A DNA stretch of 64,000 nucleotides from Polytrichum commune (GCA_950295325.1 OX485808.1:21472527-21536526); one strand, 5' to 3'. Shown: positions 47,950 through 59,060, counted from the stretch's first letter. Notes: generated by a model from the sequence alone, not told the origin. Numbers and translations are program-made.

Positions 47950-48600
47950 TAGGATTCTATTGCTATATTTGCAGAAAAGTTTGGCTTGGAGTTCCCATCA
48001 TGCTTTGTCTTTGGCATGTTAGGAAGGCTTGGAAAGAGAATGCGGTTCAAAAGATTAAGAATCCAATCCTACGTGTCTAGATTTTGAAAGTTGTGGAGGA
48101 CATCATGTATTTCATTGACCTTATTCAAGGAGAGGTTGTAGTGACATGAGCCAAACTAAAAATTGCTAGCATGCGGGATGATTTCCCACAAGCTAGCGAT
48201 TTTATCCATTACTTCGAGGAGACATGGAGTGGAAAGACTGCAATGTGGGTAACCGGCAATCGAAATTTTCCTCATTGTGGACAGGACACCAACGCTGCCA
48301 TAAAATCGTATCATGCAAATTTGAAATCGACCTTGAGGGAAAGTAGACAAAAACTGAATGGAAGACGCATCGATTGGCTTGTGTTTCACTTGATTGGGGA
48401 TGTCCTGACCCATTATTGGTATGGTGTGCAATGCAAGTTGTATGGTTTTGTGAAAATTTGAAAGCTTGAGGGGATTGTTGCTGGAGCTATCCTGAGAGCT
48501 CGTAAGATTCCTGATAATTATGTTTTCATGTATCCTAGTGAGAAGGATGTGACACTCAAAAATTCCCAATTGCCGAAGTTTCACTTATATTCAAAATTTA
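47950..48600 (+). pseudogene. MULE transposase remnant
   Basis: One plus-strand frame carries family motifs in the right order. VPIMLCLWHVRKAW near 47993 matches the conserved (L)C-x-W-H-V-x-R-A-W block that follows the second catalytic Asp. FIHYFEETW and GQDTNAAIKSYHANLK near 48200-48330 match the block with the final catalytic Glu region, and GRRIDWLVFHLIGDVLTHYW follows. ILRARKIPDNYVF near 48500 corresponds to the segment before the SWIM zinc finger, which is missing. In-frame stops occur at about 48078, 48146 and 48460. The 5' half (47400-47900) is recognisable only as scattered open stretches. An intron may precede 47973 (TTTGCAG acceptor). It cannot encode an active enzyme. Confidence 0.82.
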
Positions 48601-49019
48601 ACAAACAATGACACTTTATTGAAAATGGGTAGGGGCCAATGCATCAATAGTCATGTGTCCTAAGTGGACATGTCATGGTGCTCACCTATCATAATTGTGT
48701 CATATTATGATTCAACCTTACATTGCTTCTATATTGTCTTATTGTGACATCCCACACCATTATTCTAAGAAATAACACTAATCTCCACAACGTTATCAAC
48801 GATTGCATTGCACTCGTCTTCCACCACCAAAATATGTGTCTTCTCCACGCCATGGTTAACTTCCGTTGTCTCTTCTCCCTGAACAACTTCTTTCATTGGA
48901 GTGTCTTCCATTATGTTCTCAGTTCCCTCCACAACACATTTTTCGGTGTTATCGAAAGACACGCCATCTCTAAGGTCTGGTTTGGTCAGTATCTGTCCTG
49001 CACCAAAATTATCTAACTT

Positions 49020-52000
49020 TTATCCTTCCAAGATGGCCAAATGAGATGCGCCACTGTCTCTTCTACTCCATGCGCTCAGCTTGTCACTGTAAAATTTCAT
49101 GGAGGACCCATTCATGTCCTTCATCGCTTGAACCATATCTACTGGCACAGTTGTCCAATCGCCTGCCCAATCCAACCACCCTAGCGCATACTGAGTGTCA
49201 AAAGACTCTCTAAGTAGCATCATACGGCAGAACGACTCAAGTGCTTCATTTCGCTTGTCCTTTGACGCGTCTGACCACATGATACGAAGATCATCATCTT
49301 TGTCCATAGCCAACATATCCAAGCAGACGTTCCAGAAACAAGTCCTCATCCAGGACGAGGCCTCAGCCTGCATAGCCTCAAACCCATTGCATGTCCTCAT
49401 AACTTCCAAGTATACCGCAAAATCCTGTGAACTAGTATCCATAGAAGGAAAGAGAAGCTGACCGAACGTCAATAAATCCTTCATAGCCAACTTCACATGT
49501 GCCATCCTTTCATGTTCGAGACTAGAAGACACTCCCATTCTAGGACAGATCAATGGTGCTTTCACACCATTGAAATGACGACAAAACAATTTCAGAGCTC
49601 TCACGAAAGGAGGAGGATGAACCTTCCTCTCTGGACGTCTACTTTCTGCTCTCATCCACGTTAGAATATCTTGGAACTCTTCCTCATTGTGTTGGCATGG
49701 CAGCTGTAAAAAATCAAAAACTGATTTATCTAGGAGCCTTAGATGCAACGGTGACCAAGACTACACTCGAGCCTCCGCCTCTAGAATTAACTCTCGGTCA
49801 TACCTCTCAAGCCCTTCGGTGTCGCGCACCTCTCCATGAGGAGTGCCCAAAACACCATGGGCACAAGGGGGACCCCGGAGTGACACCCGGGACTTGTGGC
49901 GCCGTTGGTGAGAGGGCCCAAGTGATCCTAGTGTGGGTGAGGGCCCTGGGCGTTGGGAACGCCTCCCACCCACGGAGACTAGGAGGCATGAGGGTAAGGC
50001 CATGAGCTATGCGTAGCTCATGGCGCGGTGATTCTAGAATGCTCAAGAACACCTCAATCGGAGGTGTGAGCTAGGAGTTATGGCCAGTTGAGTGGGGCGC
50101 TGTCCCGGGACAGAGCCCTGGTACAGCAGTGCCTGGGAGTGATTCCCGGGACTGCCAAGGTTCAAACAGGCACAACTTCCTCAAGACTTGCCCGAATGGG
50201 GCAAGTGAGGAGTCCATCGGCATCTACGTGAAGCGTAGATGAAGATGCAGTGGTTGGTTGGTATGTTCAGACATCATACAAGGAAGTTATGATGGTCTGA
50301 AGCTGCTGGGGGGTTCTAGGCCCAGCAGCTAAAGGAAAATGTCCACTTGGCCCCAACTCTTGGTAGAGAGACAAGAGGTTGGTTGACGGTGGGGTAGGGG
50401 CCCCGCGTAAAGTCCTAGAGGCTTATATGGGTGAGGTGGTGTGGCCTCACCCACCCGAGGCCGAACGGCACGGCCTCCATGGGCATTGGCCCAATGTGAG
50501 GCCATAGTTGCCTAGTATGGTTCGGGTTGTTGTAGTGTTGCTCCGGCAACGCGATGATCAACATAGGATTGGACTTCCATGGATGGAAGTCCACATCTAA
50601 GGAATGGGTTACCGATTAAGGGGTGACTCCCGAAAGCAAAGTAGGAGGGTTGGTTCCCTCCTATGAGCTATATGGTCCGGGGTAGGAGGAGCTAACCATT
50701 AGCATGGCGGAATGCGAATGATTAGCGCTCGTAACCTTTACTAGAATTGAAAATTGGCAAGATTGTCAAGGGGGGCTTGCAAGGGTTGCGACATTCGGCA
50801 ACATGTGTTGTCCTATTCTTCTTCAAGTTAGCCAAAGACGCTTGCCAAGCATCTAGTAGCCGGTTGTAAACATGCATATCAGTCTGATATTGAATAAATG
50901 CGGCGATCTCACCTTTTATGAGATCCTCGTCTTTCAAACGGAATGCTTCCACACACCGTTTCACTGCCTTCTATATTGGCATTGGAAGGTTGTCCTTTAA
51001 GTCACAACATCCACAAGTAAGTCTAGATAAGAGAAAAAAATCATGGACAATCACAAGTAAATCATTCTAAGGCATTTTTGTGCACCACGTGCGGCTGGGG
51101 TTTTTTTGTTTTGGGGCTATTTACCTTCAAGGGCTGAATTAAAATCTCCCTATAATTACTTAAATTTTAAAAATGGCCCATTTATTTGCACCCTTCTATT
51201 ACTTATATTATCCAAATCACTGCAATTTTTTGTATTCTATATTCTTTTTAAGTAATTTTGGACAGACGAAATCCCAATATCATCCATCCCCGTGAGTCCT
51301 AAAGCCATTTACATACCATACTAAACATACCTTCTAGGATCCTTGTCTTCAGCCCCTATATTAATTTTACAAAAAAATAAGTGCCCACGTTTAATGTTCA
51401 TCTAACTTACTTATACTGGGATTGTCTACATTTAATAGTCCCTTCATTATTTGGAATTTCTTTATAATTTTTATTTCAAATGATTTTAATCCTCTCTATA
51501 TTATGCCGCACGTTGTTCTTAAAATGTACTAAGTGATCTACCCGTGTGGACAACACATGTCCTAGTCCAATAATGTAAGAAGACATTATTGAATTTTACC
51601 TTGATTTCAAGGTCCATGGAGATTGCCCCCAAGTATTGAAGACCTTCCTGTCCAATAATCCATTTGCATGCAAAGTTAAAATTGTGTCATTGGACTTATC
51701 TTTGCAATGCAGAAGCTCCAAATGGATAATATCACATGTCTGCTCAACTAGGCTATGTAGACCAAAGATTTTAGATGGTTTCTTTGGCGATTTTCCAAGG
51801 TCGGTGTCTGGAAACATTTCTATCGCCTCTGTCCACAATTTCCTTGACAATTCGCGCCTAGGGTCCAGTAGAAGAGAAGGCCTTGCATCCGCAGGTTTAG
51901 ACAAACTGGTGGTCGTCATGTTCAACCGTGGAAGCATACTGGTTTTATTTGGAGACATGGAGGGATTCCGATTGACCGAATCTTGAAGTATAGAACTTGG

Positions 52001-52970
52001 AGTTCGAGCATTGGATGGCTTTGGAGCTCCAGAACCCTGTGGTGTACTAGTTCTCAATCCCTCATAAGATCCTCGTTCATGCTACACACGACCATTATCT
52101 TGTCCTTGCACTTTCTTTTGGATACCATCGTGTTTTGGGTTTGCTTGTCCAAACGTGTCCTCCTATCCATTAGCTCCTTGCGAATCGACTTTTCAAGTTT
52201 TTTTTTTGACAACCAGTTCCAACAAAGAGACACCACTAGATGCATCGCTGCTCAAGGTTACCACATCCTCATTATCGACACTCTCCACCAAAGGTTCTCC
52301 CATAGGCCTCTTCCCACAATTACCACCATTTTGCCAAACCGACTTTATGTTATATTTTTTGAAAATAGCTGCGATTTCCGAGTTGCCTTTGGTTCCATTA
52401 ACTAGGAACATTTTCAATGGCCTATCATTCTCAGCGTCATACATAGGACAGAGGTCTTGCTACCTGTGTCATGCAAACCCGGATTTGTCAACCATGTCCT
52501 TATTACAAATGCGGCAAAAAAATGAATCCTCTTAGATTTCATGTTCAGCGTCTTGTGTTTTCTCCTCCAAAGAGCATTAACCTCCACTACCATCCATTCA
52601 AACTCAGATATGGTGTATGCTTCTCTTGTCCTCGGTTTGTCTGTCCAAACTATCGTGCATAAAATAACCTTCTTTTCCACACCATTCCGGTTAGGTATGA
52701 GTAGCTGAATCCCCCCCAAAAGACAGAAAAGAAAATTGTTTAGCATATGGTACATACTAAATGATACCCCTACATGACCAAAAACACACAAACAAGTAAT
52801 AAAAGGCCAAAAAATGAAAGATGTTACAAACCCCAGGGACGATGCCAGCTGTAGCCGCATCAAGCAAGTCATTGCCAAATCTGTCAAGAGAGGTGTAGTC
52901 GAGGATAGTAGCCCGCTCTCGCAAAAACTTAACTGCTTTCCGGTAGGAAAGGGTGGATAGATTGGAACCC
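49020..52970 (-). pseudogene. Spliced gene of unknown family inside the MULE, with frameshifts
   Basis: Blocks on the minus strand that join by plausible splice sites are: 52968-52832 (RKAVKFLRERATILDY, DAATAGIVPG; donor gtttgt), 52704-about 52460 (LLIPNRNGVEKKV, ISEFEWMVVEVNALW), about 52455-52193 (PMYDAENDRPLKMFLVNGTKG), 52190-52084 (a basic, lysine-rich stretch), 52057-51600 (Ser/Pro/Thr-rich, then LSRKLWTEAIEMFPD), about 50962-50735 (LKDEDLIKGEIAAFIQYQT) and 49703-49020 (Trp-rich, WMRAESRRPE, ALGWLDWAGDWTTV; acceptor tttttacag). A frame change near 52455 and a 10-T run at 52198-52207 each break the reading, so the copy is probably dead or the assembly has errors. Acidic and Trp-rich segments, no transmembrane segment and no domain I recognise. 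It could be an accessory MULE gene or captured host DNA. It runs opposite to the transposase. Confidence 0.6.
49760..50715. other. GC-richer insertion-like block within an intron of the unknown gene
   Basis: This 950-bp block lies between two exon-like segments and differs in composition from its surroundings (many GGGCCC, CCCGGG and CCTCACCC words). It contains several local hairpins, for example GGACTTCCATGGATGGAAGTCC at about 50571-50592. No open frame matches a known family and I found no terminal repeats, so its nature (nested element or intron) is open. Confidence 0.45.
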
Positions 52971-53317
52971 TTACAACGAACGTATTAGACATTGCAAAAT
53001 GATGAGGATGATTTGTTTTACCAAAATAACCTTAAACACATATTAAAAAACCTTAGTAAACGCATTGATAACATAAAAGTAGATATGCATTACCCTAAGA
53101 CAACATGTATGATCATACTTTTGCAGTCATGTTGGTGTCGTTGTAAATGAGAGTCCTCCTCCAATTGCCCTAAATAACTCCGCCCACAACACACGAATTA
53201 CAAGGTTGTAGAAAAAGAAGGTGCTGCAAAATACGAATGTCTTTTAGGACAGATATGCAACATAACAAAAATTGTTGCGTCAAAGATAAGTACAAAACAT
53301 AACATGTCATTCCCAAT

Positions 53318-53410
53318 AGACAGCTTAACTGGTTGAGTTTGAGGCATAACTAGTTGAAAATGAATACTCCAGGAGAATTACAGGTTGTTCTAGAGGAATT
53401 TAGGGCCACT
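53318..53410 (-). repeat. Minus-strand partial copy of the dispersed repeat at 17637 and 62917
   Basis: Its reverse complement contains the words TTCCTCTAGAACAACCTG, TAATTCTCCTG, CTCAAACTCAACCAG in the same order as 17.8 kb and 63.0 kb. It lies inside the MULE. Confidence 0.6.
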
Positions 53411-53562
53411 AGACACTGCATTGAAGATTGCATTCAATCTTTGATGTAAAATTGGCGTGTAAAAGGTCAAATGCACTGTGCTGCACAATATCGCATACTG
53501 TTTAAGCGATCATTTGTAATAGGCTTCCTTGATATCCGATGCTGTTGCAGAAGTTGGAACCC

Positions 53563-53593
53563 TACCACCACCACCACCACAACAACAACAACC
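53563..53593. repeat. (CCA)n-(CAA)n trinucleotide repeat
   Basis: About six CCA units followed by about four CAA units; no gene is assigned here. Confidence 0.9.
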
Positions 53594-54268
53594 AGTACAT
53601 TTTGTGACTTCCGTATCACCCAAGCGTCTCCTGTAATTCCACAATAATGCAACCCTTCGTGCCTTCAACACAACTTTCTACTTTCAAAGCAATTGAAAAG
53701 CCACATGAACCTGCTAAAATTGACTAATTGGTAATCACTTTGCAACCAAAGTAGAGGGAAAACCCACGATTCTCAGCTCCCGGTCTCTGTAAGAAGGATC
53801 TAAAAGGCCGAATCCACTACCAAATTTTGGATTGAGGGTTTCAAGTGCAGAAAGGTTTAGGGTTTAAGAGGAAACTAAGCTGGAGGACCATCACAGACCT
53901 GTTATTGCCTCAAACTTCCATCGGCTAGACGCCGATAGTCCCTCTAGGAAGTTCGCCGCGAAGAATCTGATTCTTCGCGTAACTAGTTAGCAGGCTGAGG
54001 TCTCGTTCGTTAACGGAACTAACCAGACAAATCACTCCACCAACTACGAACGGCCATGCACCACCACTCATAGAATCAAGAAAGAGCTCTCAATCTGTCA
54101 ATCCTTACCTCGCCTCCCTATCCTGGCCTTCCTCCGCTGACTCGCCTCCCTCCCTCCGAATGTCTCCCTCCCTCCGACCTCGCCTCCCTCTGCCCGCTGT
54201 TAATGGCAGGATTTGCAGGAAGTGAATAAAAAGGCGGAGAAGAACATGAAAGCCCGTCAAGTGGCGAT

Positions 54269-55131
54269 GAAGTTTCGAGCCAGAGAGACGTGCACAGAAA
54301 CACAAAAAGAAGAATCTTTGCAAGCAAGTTTTGACAAGGCAGGTGTTCAACAATGAAGGATTTGACAACCTGGAGATTGCTGATCCCCTGCCGAACAAGG
54401 GACTGAACTACAATACTTGCACATTGACTTATGAACCTCCTCCTTCGAGTGTTGACTCTCAAACTCGTGGTCTTAGTGCTGCTGCTGCAGGGTGCAGTGA
54501 CAGGTATGGAGTCACTGGCTATCAAACTTCCCAAGTGGATCCTCGAGTCTATGTTGCCACTGAAACTCCAAGATCACCAATGATGGCACCAAGGTACAGA
54601 GATGGTTCAGTAAGAGGTTCACAGCCTGCTTACAGTGCAGAAAATGTGGCTTTGGCAGATAGCTTGGCATCCTCTCACCCTATCCATCATCAGATGGACC
54701 TCAGTTTCAATCCCATGAGTCTTGTAGCCAAGAATGCTAGAGGATCTCACATGCAGTTCAAATCGATGCCACCAGAGTATGAGAGCCAAAGGCTAATGGG
54801 AGAACAACGGGGTAAGGGTGTGCACATCCCACTCAAAGAAGATTACTGCTTAGGGTTTAACAAGAAACCGAGTTCTTCGCCTTCGAAAGCACCTGTGAAA
54901 GTGGACATGGACATAGCAGAGGGACTTGGTGTGCAAGCCAAGCGGTTTGAGGATTCAGCTATGGCGAGATCCTATGAGCTTAGACAGCCATGGGCACAGT
55001 TCCATATGCCCGGGAGGCTTTCAAATGTGGATGCGTCCATGGTCAGGTGTGAGAGGATGCCTCCGATGCTGGAGAGCAAGGGTTCTTTGCAAAAGATGCC
55101 GACACGTGACAAAGGGGGTAATTGCTCTTGA
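54269..55131 (+). other. Long open frame in the MULE, likely captured host exon(s)
   Basis: After a stop at 54268 one frame stays open for about 287 codons to the TGA at 55129. The first ATG in frame is well inside, so this reads as an exon or exon fragment rather than a complete gene. The protein is hydrophilic with an early basic run (QKHKKKNLCKQ), then Ser/Pro-rich parts (YEPPPSSVDSQ, KKPSSSPSKAP). It has balanced codon use, unlike chance AT-rich frames, and no domain I recognise. It ends 150 bp inside the right TIR. A Pyr-rich block at about 54105-54195 resembles the inner margin of the right TIR (both contain CTCCGACCTCGCCTCCCTC), so the open frame sits between two TIR-like margins, the layout expected of a Pack-MULE capture. 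The donor gene is unknown. Confidence 0.55.
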
Positions 55132-55281
55132 AATGAAGAAGACATGTCTGCACATCCCGAATGTGAGTGGAGGGAAGGGAGGAAAACCTAATAAACCGTT
55201 GGGAAGTGGTGGGGAACATTCGGTTCCTGCCTCCGACCTCGCCTCCCTCCGCTCGCCTTCCTCCTGCCGCGCTCCAGCAGC

Positions 55282-55523
55282 CTCCCAACTTGCTCACTCG
55301 CTCCGGAGTTGTCCAGGGGCGTGAACGAGGAAGAATGACGGAACTCGGGTTTGGGGTGGGGGGGGGGTGTTTGGTGGAGACGGATGGACGGACGGAAGGC
55401 CGTCCCGGGCAAGGAGGAGGACACGGGCAGGTAAGACGGGTCGGGGCGGGAGGACGGGAACGGGCTAACGCTGCCCGCGGGAGGCGTCCTACAAACGTTT
55501 GTAGCACTAAAATACGGAGATCC
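55282..55523 (-). repeat. Right TIR of the MULE
   Basis: Inverted counterpart of 47097-47338; immediately followed by the GTGGTTTGAG target duplication. It contains a G-run of about 9 at 55360 that corresponds to the C-run of the left TIR. Confidence 0.93.
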
Positions 55524-56058
55524 GTGGTTTGAGTACCCATTGTCAATATTGGTTGTTTCGAATTTATTGCATCACAAATTGGGAACTTGAGTATGAGGAA
55601 TATGTCTTTGGAAACTCAAAGTTATTAAAATAATTGGATTTTGAGTTGTTGGTTTGAGTCAAGGATGCACACATAGGGCATCAAATTTGTTCTAGCATGA
55701 GAAATAACTGCACGTGAGTGTCATATTGTCACTGATATTTGTTCTTGAACATTTGCAAGAAAGAGAGGGAGGTTGAGTTGAGTTTGAAAACCACACATTG
55801 GCATCGAAATAAGAAGTTTAGGGGTTCTGGGTTGCACACACGATTACAATGTCGATGATATGATATTGGCATCAGGAAATTTGGTAAGAAGGTTGCCTCA
55901 ACAATATCCATTTTCTTTTCTTATGAGAAACTTTACTAACACTTTTGGCAACACGTAGTTTTCAAGGTGATGTAAGATGGTTGAATCGGGTAGTGGCAAG
56001 TTACAAAATTGTTGGTTGATTTAGAATTGGTTGCAAAGATTTTTTGGAGTTCTACATT

Positions 56059-57978
56059 ATGGCGTCCGATTTAGAATCAGTTGCAAGGAAAATCGAGGGG
56101 ATATGTCGAGGTGGGGGTTTAGGGCCTGGAAGGATGGGGAGGTTGTCAAAGGGAGCGGGAAAAGGGGGTGCAATTGGTGGTGTTGGAATTAGGAGTATGG
56201 AGACACTGAGGAGAAGTTTGTTGGGGAAAGGCTTGGATTCGGTTCTCGGTGGTGAAATTGGTAGTGGTGAGATGTTGAGAAGAAGTTTAGTAGGCACAGA
56301 TGATTTGGGCCTTGGTGATGATATTAGTTCTGGGAAAACAATGAAGAAAAGCTTTGTTGCAAAATTGGATGCAGCTCTTGGTGAGGTTGGGAGTGCGGAG
56401 GCAATGAGAAAAAGTTTAGGGTTAGGGCTAGCCGTGAAAGGGAATTTGTCTCTCAGTGGTAAGATTGGGAATGTGGAGAAAATGGGTAAGAGCTTTATGA
56501 GGAAAGGAGACTTGTCTCTTGGTGGTGAGATTGGGAGAGGTGAGAAATTGAGCAAGAGCTTAGGAGGAAAAGGAACTGCCAGTATTGGGTTTGAGAGTGA
56601 GGAGAAAGTGGAGTACGACTTGGAAATTCCTATGAAGTTGATGCAAGAAGCGGAGGGTCATACCATCATGATTGAGTTCAAGAGCGGTGACAAATACCAT
56701 GGCACGCTTGTCGAGTGCGACGATAGTTGGAATTGCCAGCTTGAGAATGCCGCCTACACAGAGAAGGTGTAAATACACGTTTTTTGAATCAACACAATTT
56801 AGAATATTGATCATGTCAATGTAGCCAATCGCAATTTTATTGCTGTGTGTGTTATATTTGTCTAATTTGGATTGAAGATTCATTTTGTGTCTGCAACATA
56901 TTGTGAAGGAAGAATGTTGTAGAATTATGAGAGTTATCATGCCTTTCTGTTCCACCCACGAGCGTCAATCGTTTTGTGCAAAATTGCTTTTGCGATTGTG
57001 GAAGTCATGAAGATTTGATTTTATGCAAATTGCATTGCACTAATTTCGTTCGAATTTGTAAACTTGAGTCTCTGAAAACTAACAATTGAGTGCAAACAAC
57101 TTGAAAACATTAGTCACTGCAATGCTAGGCCTAGAGTCACTCAAAGACATTGAAGATCAAAGTTCTTTTTTTACAAATATACCTTGTCATCCATGTATGT
57201 CGTTTAACAATAAAGTCTCCTGGCAATTTAACATCAATACTCACTATAGATGGGTTGAGGCAATGAAGTGCATTCACTTTAAAATTTTCAATACTTCATT
57301 ACCAATGAGGAACATTGAGGGTTGGGCAATACACCACTTGACTCGTAAGGTTAGTTGACATGAAAGCACTGTCATCTCATTATGGATACATAGGGTGCAG
57401 GATGGGAAGTCTTTTACCCTGGAAAATGTGTTCATTTGTGGCAGAAAAATAAGGTATGTGGCTATTCACCTTTACTCTTCTTCATACTTCTATCGAATTC
57501 CGAACTTTAATGTACATTAGATCGACTAGGTGTAAAAAAGAGGTTTGAGAGACTGTTGAACTAACTGGGTTAAGTCAGACCTAAATTCTGATGCTATGTC
57601 ATACATGAGAAAGAAGTCCTGGAATGGATGTCAAGCAAAAGATCAAGGAAGATGTTCACATAGCCTATTGTGTTGTGATGAATGGGAATATCTTTATCTA
57701 TCTGCAAATGCCTTTTTTGTCGGCCAACTAAAGTCTACCATCAGAATTCGTAATCCTTTATTTGATGTCCATTGAGGAGTGAATGCTGAAAAACTAATCA
57801 CTGGTGGGCTAGGTTCATAGTTGTTCCTGAAATGCTTCGATATGCTCCCATGTTCAAGGAATCTTATGTCCAAAAGGTACACTTTCAGTCTTTTACGTCC
57901 CCCCATGTTCCCAAGACAAACATATATATCATTATTGATAACAAAAATTACATGAACAATACTAGATTCTTTATGTAA
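56059..57978 (+). CDS. SmD3-like protein with a 189-residue repetitive N-terminal extension, three or more exons
   Basis: Exon 1 is 56059-56766 (donor AAG|gtgtaaat), exon 2 is 57401-57453 (TGCAG acceptor, AG|gtatgt donor), and exon 3 starts at 57813 (GCTAG acceptor). Phases match (0, then 2). Residues from about 190 read as SmD3: IPMKLMQEAEGHTI, KSGDKYHGTLVECDDSWNC, QLEN (Sm1), then after the introns LENVFICGRKIRFIVVPEML and YAPMFK (Sm2). Sm D3 is a core subunit of the heptameric ring on spliceosomal snRNAs. The first 189 residues hold about six 22-residue repeats, consensus LGGEIGxGEKLxKSLxGKG, Gly-rich and basic, with no domain I recognise. Oddities: Cys replaces the conserved Arg of the Sm2 F-I-R-G motif, and no RG-rich tail is seen. 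The 3' end is uncertain: readthrough gives TAA at 57976, but a donor at 57877 with an acceptor at 58026 would give another tail. ATG at 56059 has good context. Confidence 0.82.
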
Positions 57979-58383
57979 GTGAGAATTCTGATTACTTTCT
58001 GAACTCAATGTAAACCATGATTTCAGGAGGAAGTGGAGGATGATTTGTTGTTCTCATTAAGACTTCTCCACTTGACAAATTATTCTCAAAGAATGGCAGC
58101 AGATCTAGACCGATATAATCAGTAATTTACAATGGCTCACATTGCCAGGTGGGGCAAATGAATCATTAACCTGCATTTTGACCTAGATCAATTTTAACTA
58201 CTTGGAAGTATAGGGAAAGTTTTGATCAAGTAACAAGCACACTATGAATCGCAAGCCCTGAGAATTAATTGAGAATGCACGAGCATAAAAAAATGATCTT
58301 GATTGCAACTGAGAACGAGCCACGACAAAAATTTATTATGAGAAGCTAAATTTCTGGACTTCTAATTTAGTTGTTGGAAACCC

Positions 58384-58416
<33 letters not shown>

Positions 58417-58827
58417 TGGGCCGAATACCCCATGTTTTGGGCAATTTTAGAAGTGTAATTCATTCTTATGAGGGTTGTATATAATCTTAAATGTTTTGCT
58501 TCGTCACAAGAAAATAATGGTGTTTCTCTTGTTCCTCCACCTGAGTCTGTTGACGCCTAGAGAAGATCTAGAGTAATGGTTGCATGTTGAATAGTATTTT
58601 GTATTTGATCCAATCATCTTGAAAACATCGAAACTGGAAAACGTTTATTTGCATGGCAAGTAGAGGAATGATGGGGATAAGAAGGTGTTAGCTTTGGAGC
58701 ATCATTGTAGGAATACAAGTAGAACTTGGACCTAGGGCATTTAGATGTTGAACTTTGTACACATGTGCTACTCCAACTAAGGGTGAGATCACAAAACTTT
58801 GTTCAAGATGGTAGTCCTCACTATGTA
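57979..58827. other. Downstream of the SmD3-like gene; no further gene recognised
   Basis: May contain the last exon and 3' UTR of the SmD3-like gene (acceptor-like TTTCAG at 58021-58026, then about 100 open bases to a TAA). A (GTT)n repeat follows at 58384-58416. Confidence 0.4.
58384..58416. repeat. (GTT)n microsatellite
   Basis: About ten to eleven GTT units. Confidence 0.95.
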
Positions 58828-59060
58828 CTCTCTCCCCGCCCCAAAATGATTGTCCTACCCCCGGAGTTTTATGTCCCAAAAAGATTGTTTGAGATCAAAT
58901 GTTTATTGATTTTGTTGATGTAAAAATTGTTTGGCACACCGAATTATTTTGCAATATTTTCTACATCAAAAAAAATAAAAAATAAAAAATAAAAAATATT
59001 TGATCTTTTTGGGACATAGAAACTCCGGGGGGTAGTACAATCATTTTGGGATGGAGGGAG
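58828..59060. mobile_element. Stowaway-like MITE, 233 bp, TA target duplication
   Basis: It begins CTCTCTCCCCGCCCCAAAAT and ends CAATCATTTTGGGATGGAGGGAG, with TA on each side (58826-58827, 59061-59062). The subterminal GATTGTCCTACC and its inverse are shared with the copy at 21869-22152. An AAAAAT repeat sits near its middle. Confidence 0.88.

Larger units (their letters stand above)
47097..55523. mobile_element. Mutator-like element (MULE), 8427 bp, long TIRs and 10-bp target duplication
   Basis: The terminal inverted repeats are about 240 bp each (47097-47338 and 55282-55523). The outer edges read GGATCTCTGTATTTTAGTGC on the left and, reverse-complemented, GGATCTCCGTATTTTAGTGC on the right. 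GTGGTTTGAG flanks the element exactly at 47087-47096 and 55524-55533. MULEs typically make 9-bp duplications (8-11 seen), so 9-10 bp fits. The element carries a MULE transposase remnant (47950-48600), a spliced minus-strand gene of unknown family (49020-52970) and a possible captured host fragment (54269-55131). TIR divergence of several percent plus indels and stops in the transposase indicate an old, non-autonomous copy. Confidence 0.93.

Noticed and set aside
49760-50715. Possible Cassandra/TRIM element with a 5S-like promoter in the GC-rich block
   Set aside because: I looked for 5S rRNA promoter words and for direct terminal repeats and found neither.
56052-56555. 167-codon minus-strand frame opposite the SmD3-like exon
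   Set aside because: Antisense shadow of the repetitive N-terminal coding region; no motif of its own.
57086-57358. 90-codon plus-strand open frame
   Set aside because: It lies entirely within intron 1 of the SmD3-like gene and has no recognisable similarity.
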